A DNA stretch of 10,298 nucleotides from Pseudomonadota bacterium. GTDB lineage: Bacteria > Pseudomonadota > Gammaproteobacteria > Halothiobacillales > Halothiobacillaceae. The translations under genes were made by a program, and so were the position numbers. Of the stretch, positions 6,333 to 10,298 are shown piece after piece; position 1 is the stretch's first letter; the number at the start of each line of letters is the position of its first letter. Location of the stretch: the NCBI GenBank assembly GCA_021795795.1, contig JAJYPA010000271.1, forward strand, positions 1 to 10,298, written 5' to 3'. The notes below the pieces were generated by a model, which did no database searches, was not told where the DNA came from, and saw only the letters and a program-made list of their open reading frames with translations.

Positions 6333-6347
6333 TTATTGTATTATAAT
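6316..6347 (+). promoter_or_regulatory. Strong predicted sigma70-type promoter
   Basis: A perfect TTGACA at 6316-6321 lies inside the end of the upstream gene. Seventeen bases later is TATTAT (6339-6344), and a perfect TATAAT overlaps it at 6342-6347 with 20-base spacing. The region is AT-rich against its surroundings. Transcription would start about 6352-6355, directly before GAGGAGG and the ATG at 6371. Confidence 0.7.
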
Positions 6348-6370
6348 CATATCTTGTGAGGAGGCGGGTC

Positions 6371-6559
6371 ATGATTGACTTCAAGGTGCGGTCCCGGCGG
6401 TACGGCATGTACGATGTGTTACGGGAATCTGACTCCGGCAGCGTGCAAGTGGCAACGATCCGCAAAGCGCGAAAGGAATGGGTGCTCGAATCGACCACGG
6501 GTCGCATCGACCGTTTCGATACGCTCAAGGACGCCAAGGAAGAGGCCCTGAAAATCTAA
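6371..6559 (+). CDS. Hypothetical small basic protein, 62 aa
   Basis: I chose the ATG at 6371 because GAGGAGG lies at 6358-6364, six bases upstream; the in-frame start at 6356 would place the codons across that site and too near the transcription start. The protein is basic and predicted mostly beta: FKVRSRRYGMYDVLRES, VQVATIRKARKEWVLES, then RIDRFDTLKDAKEEALKI with a final helix. The last motif (F-x-T-(L/K)-K-(D/E)-A-K-x-x-A) recurs in small phage and plasmid proteins that wrap a beta sheet with one helix. No function is known to me. It is the first gene after the promoter at 6316-6347 and is 15 bases ahead of the first TraB-like gene. Confidence 0.6.
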   Translation: MIDFKVRSRRYGMYDVLRESDSGSVQVATIRKARKEWVLESTTGRIDRFDTLKDAKEEALKI

Positions 6560-6574
6560 AGAGGGGGGAGGGTG

Positions 6575-7294
6575 ATGTCGAAATTTAGGAAGATGGCTTA
6601 CTCCTTTTCGAATATCTGGCTTGAACAGTGGAATATTATGATTAACGAATATGTTGGGTCGTCGCGCAGGAAGATTGTGGTAGCGGCAGTTTTTGGCTTT
6701 ATCGCTGGCGCGGTTCTAGGCGCTGTTGTCGGCGTTCAGCCGTCGTTCAACGAAACCGTTTTTGCCCGAGCCGTGGACCATAAGGCCTACTACCCGCAAG
6801 AAGATGTGGCCCGACAGGCAATTGCTGGAAATCTAGCTTTAAACGAAGGGTTGGAAAAGGCTGAAGTAAAGGCCAATCGTCAAATTGCGGGCGAAAGGCA
6901 AAAACTTGCTGGCGCTCACCAGTCACCTCTGATCGTTCACACCAAAACCGGGATTACCCTCCTGGCGGGAGCAACGCTCCCGGTAGTTATGCTGACGCGA
7001 CTGTTTCCAGCGAATCCGGCCCATTTCAGCAAAGGAAGCCCCGTGATGCTGAAAACAATCGGGAAGGCTTTGCCAGGATGTTACGTTCTGGGCGAAGGCA
7101 GATGGGTCGATAAGCGATTGTTTTTATCGGTCAATCGTATCTCTTGTGGAAATAGAAAGATGGTTCAATCTGTGCGGGGTGTGATCGTGTACGGGAGCGG
7201 AATGATTGGGTTTGCACCGGGAATGGAAAAGTTGAAAATGGTTTTCACGCGCACCACCCACATTCTTCAGAGCGATACGGAGGGAAAATCATGA
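6575..7294 (+). CDS. Membrane-anchored TraB/VirB10-like protein, copy 1
   Basis: The protein is 239 aa from the ATG at 6575, behind GAGGGGGGAGGG. One membrane segment (residues about 33-54, KIVVAAVFGFIAGAVLGAVV) follows a basic cytoplasmic N-terminus, so the rest should be periplasmic. A helical region rich in Lys, Gln and Glu follows (about 75-115). Near the C-terminus, LPGCYVLGEGRWVDKRLFLS then VNRISCGNRKMVQSVRGVIV and GSGMIGF resemble the C-terminal part of F-type TraB (VirB10 family: GC..-G.......R....+..L-S-C ... V.G...G..G..G). The Pro-rich linker and the helical membrane antenna of VirB10 are not evident. It could be a truncated or specialised conjugation or secretion component. An internal ATG at 6638 matches the start of copy 2. 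The first 21 residues are unique to this copy. Confidence 0.65.
   Translation: MSKFRKMAYSFSNIWLEQWNIMINEYVGSSRRKIVVAAVFGFIAGAVLGAVVGVQPSFNETVFARAVDHKAYYPQEDVARQAIAGNLALNEGLEKAEVKANRQIAGERQKLAGAHQSPLIVHTKTGITLLAGATLPVVMLTRLFPANPAHFSKGSPVMLKTIGKALPGCYVLGEGRWVDKRLFLSVNRISCGNRKMVQSVRGVIVYGSGMIGFAPGMEKLKMVFTRTTHILQSDTEGKS
6620..7276 (+). repeat. Direct repeat, copy 1 (TraB-like gene duplication)
   Basis: This segment matches 8681-9330 in the same orientation. The similarity begins about 18 bases before the internal ATG at 6638 (CTTGAACAG versus CTTCAACAG) and stops abruptly after CAGAGCGAT. Proteins encoded by the two copies are about 90% identical by eye. The only indels are a six-base (two-residue) difference near 7010-7035 and small shifts upstream of the ATG. 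Confidence 0.95.
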
Positions 7295-7359
7295 GCAAGA
7301 TCGCCACACAAGATATCGAAACCTGGCTTGGGCGCGGATCATCAGGAATCCTCGGATAG
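7291..7359 (+). pseudogene. 22-codon gene stub after TraB-like copy 1
   Basis: An ATG overlapping the upstream stop (ATGA at 7291-7294) has an excellent GGAGGG seven bases away, yet the frame closes with TAG after 22 codons (MSKIATQDIETWLGRGSSGI, then LG). The start signals are those of a real translationally coupled gene, whereas the length is that of a remnant. It may be the beginning of a gene cut off by insertion or rearrangement ahead of the 419-aa gene, or a genuine very small protein. No family was recognised. Confidence 0.4.
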
Positions 7360-7360
7360 A

Positions 7361-7375
7361 AGTTGTATAGTCAAC
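7361..7375 (+). promoter_or_regulatory. Possible promoter -10 / small dyad before the 419-aa gene
   Basis: GTTG-TATAGT-CAAC (7362-7375) is a four-base inverted repeat around a TATAGT that could act as a -10 box about 30 bases before the ATG at 7401. No good -35 box stands 16-18 bases upstream (CAGGAA region), so the call is weak. The alternative is read-through from 6316-6347. Confidence 0.25.
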
Positions 7376-7400
7376 CACACCGCTTAAAAGGATCACTCTA

Positions 7401-8660
7401 ATGACTTCATCCCCACAAACTCTGAATGTGTTCTTCGACGAAGCTGGCTACTACTTCGGCGGTCAAAACGACAAAATCAAGGAAGACCTGTGCAAGATTG
7501 AAGGGGTGCCCAATGCGACCTATTTGGTCAATGGCGGACAGGTGTTTGTGTTCGACAAGTTGGTGCAACTGGTCGATGCGAAGCGGGTCCGCAACCCCGA
7601 CCAATCCCTTGCCGACCTGGCACGCGGCCTGGTTGCAGAAGCGACCGTTCCCGCGAAGGAGGCGGTAGAGACGTGGGGTGTCGTCCCCGAGCCCTACGAG
7701 ATGACCGAAAGTCCTTCAAGCGGTTTCATGATCCGGCATCGCCCGTTCAACGCACGGCTGCCGGGTACCTTCCAAAGCAAGGAAGACGTACAAAGGGCCT
7801 TTGCCAACTTGCTACTGGGAGGCGTCCAATCCGGAAATGGTGACTTCACCTACCGGGGCCAGCCCATGGAGCTATGCGAGCCCATCGACACGGCATTGCT
7901 TCCACCAAGACCGGTCGTTCGGCGTGCAAGGGAACCGGAAAGCTCGGGCTACACCTACACCGCCTTGGGCAATGTGGCGTATGTGTCTGGTTTCGAGCCG
8001 GTTTCCGATGCACTGTTTAACGACGTCAAAGAACGGAAGACTGCGTGGGAAAAGGACAGCACCCTAGCCGCCCGGTACGCGCAAGACCATGTCGCAGACC
8101 TCTGGGCAAAGGCGAAAACGCTTCGACTGGAAACACTGAACGACCCGACCGACGAAGTGCCGGAGTACGAGCAAGAGAATTTCGCCGATTTGCGCCCCTT
8201 CTACCCTGAATTGTCCATGCTCTCGGACGGTTCGCTTTACGCCTGGTTCGATGTGTACCAGGTGGAGTGCCACTACATCAATGGCTGGGAAGCAAACCGC
8301 GACGATGGTTTCCTGTTTTACCTGCTCGGCAAAGTGGCCGGGCGCCAGTACGAACAGGACACGGCCCTGGCAGTTGGGCAATGGGTCGCCCACGTCCTGC
8401 TGAGCGGTGATTCGTTGGACGCCGCCATCGTCTTTGGAAGGGAGGCGGTCCTGTACGACAGGGCGCTCTTCAGCTTGGCGCGACGGGTTGCGGACGTCCT
8501 GCGGTTTCTAGCCAAGGACAAGAAAGAGACGGAACGACGGGGACCGCCCGTCAGGACCATGATGGATATGTTTAGGCAGGGCCGGAAATACAACTCCCCC
8601 TCTGTTTCAGCAGAACAGAGGGCTGTTGACCTTGATCGTGAATTCAACAAGGGGGCATGA
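7401..8660 (+). CDS. Unrecognised 419-aa protein between the duplicated genes
   Basis: The ATG has AAAAGGA upstream (7387-7393). The protein is soluble and acidic, with no signal peptide or membrane span. The N-terminal 70 residues look alpha/beta (TLNVFFDEAGYYFGG; ATYLVNGGQVFVFDKLVQLV). Residues about 93-135 include MTESPSSGFMIRHRPFNAR, then a long middle region, and from about 270 a helical C-terminal part (LYAWFDVYQVECHYINGWEA; FLFYLLGKVAGRQYEQDTAL; VLYDRALFSLARRVADVLRF). The last 50 residues are basic and probably disordered. I recognise no family, motif or catalytic pattern. Its base composition is visibly richer in G+C than the TraB-like copies on either side, which suggests a separate origin from the duplicated gene. 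It lies between direct repeats, so it could be lost by recombination. Confidence 0.7.
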   Translation: MTSSPQTLNVFFDEAGYYFGGQNDKIKEDLCKIEGVPNATYLVNGGQVFVFDKLVQLVDAKRVRNPDQSLADLARGLVAEATVPAKEAVETWGVVPEPYEMTESPSSGFMIRHRPFNARLPGTFQSKEDVQRAFANLLLGGVQSGNGDFTYRGQPMELCEPIDTALLPPRPVVRRAREPESSGYTYTALGNVAYVSGFEPVSDALFNDVKERKTAWEKDSTLAARYAQDHVADLWAKAKTLRLETLNDPTDEVPEYEQENFADLRPFYPELSMLSDGSLYAWFDVYQVECHYINGWEANRDDGFLFYLLGKVAGRQYEQDTALAVGQWVAHVLLSGDSLDAAIVFGREAVLYDRALFSLARRVADVLRFLAKDKKETERRGPPVRTMMDMFRQGRKYNSPSVSAEQRAVDLDREFNKGA

Positions 8661-8672
8661 TTGATGTATAAT
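8643..8672 (+). promoter_or_regulatory. Possible promoter for TraB-like copy 2
   Basis: A perfect TATAAT at 8667-8672 lies 26 bases before the ATG at 8698, with a weak TTCAAC (8643-8648) 18 bases upstream that overlaps the end of the 419-aa gene. The -10 is strong and the -35 poor, so it may need an activator or be weak. The equivalent stretch before copy 1 has lost the TATAAT. Confidence 0.4.
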
Positions 8673-8680
8673 ATTCATAA

Positions 8681-9330
8681 CTTCAACAGGAAATTATATG
8701 ATTAACGAACATGTTGGATCGTCGCGCAAGAAAATTGTGGTAGCGGCGGTTTTTGGCTTTATCGCTGGCGCGGTTCTAGGAGTTGTTGTCGGCGTTCAGC
8801 CATCGTTCAACGAAACCGTTTTTGTCCGAGCCGTGGACCATAAGGCCTACAATCCGCAAGAAGATGTGGCCCGACAGGCAATTGCTGGAAATCTAGCTTT
8901 AAACGAAGGGTTGGAAAAGGCTGAAGTAAAGGCCAATCGTCAAATTGCGGGCGAAAGTCAAAAACTTGCTGCGGCTCACCAGCCACCTCTGATCACACAC
9001 ACCAAAACCGGGATTACCGTCCCGGCAGGAGCAACGCTCCCGGTGATCATGCTGACGCGACCATCGGTGAATCCGGCCAATAGCAAAGGAAGTCCCGTGA
9101 TGCTGGAAACAATCGGGAAGGCTTTGCCAGGATGTTATGTTCTGGGCGAAGCCAGATGGGTCGATAAGCGATTGTTTTTATCGGTCAATCGTATGTCTTG
9201 TGGAAATAGAAAGATGGTTCAATCTGTGCGCGGTCTGTTCGTGTATGGGAGCGGAATGATTGGGTTTGCGCCAGGAATGGAAAAGTTAAAAATTGTTTTC
9301 ACGCGCACCACCCATATTCTTCAGAGCGAT
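8681..9330 (+). repeat. Direct repeat, copy 2 (TraB-like gene duplication)
   Basis: This is the partner of 6620-7276, in the same orientation. About 1.4 kb separate the end of copy 1 from the start of copy 2. Downstream of GAGCGAT the two flanks are unrelated (TAGGGTAATT here versus ACGGAGGG after copy 1). Confidence 0.95.
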
Positions 9331-9333
9331 TAG
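8698..9333 (+). CDS. Membrane-anchored TraB/VirB10-like protein, copy 2
   Basis: The protein is 211 aa, starting at the ATG that corresponds to the internal ATG of copy 1, with CAGGA at 8686-8690. Its membrane segment is at residues about 12-33, and the C-terminal conserved block (LPGCYVLGEARWVDKRLFLS, VNRMSCGNRKMVQ, YGSGMIGFAPGMEKL) is kept, including both cysteines. It differs from copy 1 mainly in the linker (LITHTKTGITVPAGATLPVI; TRPSVNPANSKGS) and by many conservative changes. The intact frame and clustering of changes in the linker suggest that both copies remain under selection. The protein ends at LQSD, where copy 1 runs on for TEGKS. TraB/VirB10 relationship is by pattern only. Whether the two copies form a hetero-oligomer is unknown. 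Confidence 0.65.
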   Translation: MINEHVGSSRKKIVVAAVFGFIAGAVLGVVVGVQPSFNETVFVRAVDHKAYNPQEDVARQAIAGNLALNEGLEKAEVKANRQIAGESQKLAAAHQPPLITHTKTGITVPAGATLPVIMLTRPSVNPANSKGSPVMLETIGKALPGCYVLGEARWVDKRLFLSVNRMSCGNRKMVQSVRGLFVYGSGMIGFAPGMEKLKIVFTRTTHILQSD

Positions 9334-9343
9334 GGTAATTTCG

Positions 9344-9451
9344 ATGAACGAAGAAACTTTGGAAGAAAAATATCAGGAATGCCTGACGCTTGCCAGGAGT
9401 AGTCTTGAGTCGGCCTATCTTATTAGCAAAAGAGCAGGGATCACAACATAG
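9344..9451 (+). CDS. Small ORF, 35 aa, uncertain
   Basis: The ATG at 9344 follows AGGG eight bases upstream and runs 35 codons to TAG. The product (MNEETLEEKYQECLTLARSS, then LESAYLISKRAGITT) would be a single amphipathic helix. It is located right after TraB-like copy 2, just as the 22-codon stub follows copy 1, but the sequences are unrelated. It may be a real microprotein or chance. The 85 bases after it hold no supported gene. Confidence 0.3.
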   Translation: MNEETLEEKYQECLTLARSSLESAYLISKRAGITT

Positions 9452-9536
9452 ACCAGGATATTCGAAGGGCAAGGGCAGTGCAGATGTGCATGCGGAAATT
9501 GCGCGGAAATGACCAGAACCTTTAAAAGGAGCAGAC

Positions 9537-10088
9537 ATGGAACACAAAGAAATTTTAGAAACCAGCGAAAGCCACGACCAGATCAAGGCTTTCATGAAAG
9601 GCGCAGGCCAGAATACCCCGGACCACTACCAACAACTCACCCCCGAAGAACGCGTTCTACGGGCACGTCTCATTCTGGAAGAAGCCCTGGAGACCATTGT
9701 CCTTGGGCTGGGCATCCAGATCGGTGTAAAGCACAGGGATGGCCTGGCGCATATTGATCGCCCGGAAAGTGGCGGCAAGTTTCTGCAACAGTTCACGCTG
9801 AATGCCGCGTGGGACCTTGACATGGCTGAGTTCGTCGATGGAGTCATGGACCTCAATGTAGTGGGCCTGGGCGGTCTGGTTGCCGCCGGTGTGCCAGACA
9901 TGGCGCTCCGCCGTGAAGTGGACGCTAACAACCTGCTGAAGATCGCCAACGGACACACCGACCCAGAGACCGGCAAGTTCATCAAGCCTAAGGATCATCC
10001 GGCACCGAATATAGCTGGGATACTGGAGGAAATTATCAGTGCGCAGATTGCCGCAGCGGTTCTGACTGAGGCACGGGCAAATGGATAA
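9537..10088 (+). CDS. MazG / phosphoribosyl-ATP pyrophosphohydrolase-like protein
   Basis: The protein is 183 aa. The ATG is preceded by AAAAGGAG. It belongs by pattern to the all-alpha NTP pyrophosphohydrolase superfamily, whose members cleave nucleoside triphosphates to monophosphate and pyrophosphate, or act on phosphoribosyl-ATP in histidine synthesis. Metal-binding motifs are LILEEALET (residues 45-53; Glu48, Glu49, Glu52) and AEFVDGVMDLNVVGLG (97-112; Glu98, Asp101, Asp105). A third helix with NNLLKIANG (131-139) is followed by DPETGKFIKPKDHPAPNI, a tail common in phage and plasmid relatives. An insertion of about 30 residues lies between the first two helices (60-90). In a mobile element, house-cleaning or pool-shaping of nucleotides is likelier than histidine synthesis. 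Its stop overlaps the next gene by 8 bases. Confidence 0.75.
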   Translation: MEHKEILETSESHDQIKAFMKGAGQNTPDHYQQLTPEERVLRARLILEEALETIVLGLGIQIGVKHRDGLAHIDRPESGGKFLQQFTLNAAWDLDMAEFVDGVMDLNVVGLGGLVAAGVPDMALRREVDANNLLKIANGHTDPETGKFIKPKDHPAPNIAGILEEIISAQIAAAVLTEARANG

Positions 10089-10298
10089 GCAGAGGAGCAA
10101 CACCAACCAAAAGGTCCACCTCACCCTCACCATTCCCCAGGCCCACGCCATGGCCGAGGCTCTGGAGATATACATGCGCCTGGGGCTAGGGCAGGTTCAT
10201 ATGGTTGCAGAAATGGTGGCGGACGGATCCATCCCGATAAAAGCGGGTTCTTTGCAAATACCGGAAATGGATGTAATCCACAACGTCACCGCGCTGTG
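10081..10298 (+). CDS. Phage/plasmid-type hypothetical protein, 5' part only
   Basis: The ATG at 10081 overlaps the end of the MazG-like gene by 8 bases, and the frame stays open to the window edge (72 codons). After a short polar N-terminus it reads VHLTLTIPQAHAMAEALEIY, then MRLGLGQVHMVAEMVADGSI and P. This is a strand-helix-helix arrangement seen in small uncharacterised phage proteins ('L-x-L-x-x-x-Q-A-x-x-L--AL-x-x-Y-x-R-x-x-x-G-Q'). No function is known to me. The 3' end is missing. Confidence 0.6.
   Translation, partial: MDKQRSNTNQKVHLTLTIPQAHAMAEALEIYMRLGLGQVHMVAEMVADGSIPIKAGSLQIPEMDVIHNVTAL

Noticed and set aside
9373..9386. TCAGG-AATG-CCTGA inverted repeat
   Set aside because: It is a five-base stem inside the 35-codon ORF with no T-tract. 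Repeats of this size are expected by chance in 10 kb.
9484..9525. Thirteen-codon ORF before the MazG-like gene
   Set aside because: It is too short and lacks a Shine-Dalgarno sequence.
9299..9595. Minus-strand open frame of 98 codons near the end of TraB-like copy 2
   Set aside because: It covers the ribosome binding site and start of the MazG-like gene, lacks its own Shine-Dalgarno sequence, and shows no family pattern.
9657..10175. Minus-strand open frame of 172 codons
   Set aside because: It is a shadow of the MazG-like gene and would cross into the next + strand gene.
1..10298. CRISPR array, tRNA, rRNA, insertion sequence or attachment site
   Set aside because: I saw no regularly spaced short repeats, no tRNA-like cloverleaf or rRNA segments, no transposase or integrase gene, and no terminal inverted repeats around any gene block.

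Overview
The window looks like an accessory stretch of a proteobacterial mobile element: a conjugative plasmid, an integrative element or a degraded prophage. The grounds are that every supported gene is on the + strand, genes are short and tightly packed with many start/stop overlaps, there are several phage- or plasmid-type families, and there are no rRNA, tRNA or core housekeeping genes. GC content is moderate and uneven. I lean towards a gamma-, beta- or Acidithiobacillia-type host, but the sequence does not fix the genus.

Layout. Positions 1-552 hold the 3' end of an unrecognised gene and a small one-span membrane protein. A good sigma70-type promoter at 610-638 precedes a winged-helix-like protein (663-1136). 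Next come a small Cys/His protein (1215-1490), an ATP-grasp protein of R2K type (1497-2204) and an overlapping HD-domain protein of the small alarmone hydrolase (SpoT/MESH1) type (2183-2770). Positions 2776-3715 carry four small genes, one of them a DUF1289 protein. Then follow an ASCH-domain protein (3705-4247), a family 4 Fe-S uracil-DNA glycosylase (4244-4843), a nucleoside 2-deoxyribosyltransferase-like protein (4878-5426), an unrecognised 228-aa protein (5449-6135) and a ribbon-helix-helix-like small protein (6132-6332).

A second strong promoter (6316-6347) starts another unit: a 62-aa protein, then a membrane-anchored protein resembling the C-terminal part of the TraB/VirB10 family (6575-7294). 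That gene is duplicated at about 90% protein identity at 8698-9333. The two copies flank an unrecognised 419-aa gene (7401-8660) and a 22-codon gene stub. The window ends with a MazG / phosphoribosyl-ATP pyrophosphohydrolase-like protein (9537-10088) and the start of another phage/plasmid-type gene.

Working together. Several genes deal with nucleotides, nucleosides or uracil-containing DNA: the HD hydrolase, ASCH protein, UDG, deoxyribosyltransferase-like protein and MazG-like protein. This fits an element that adjusts nucleotide pools or alarmones, or polices modified bases, during transfer or replication. That joint role is inference. The most notable local structure is the diverged direct duplication of the TraB-like gene around an unknown gene. 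The R2K ATP-grasp protein appears to lack its usual C-terminal metal-ligand motif.
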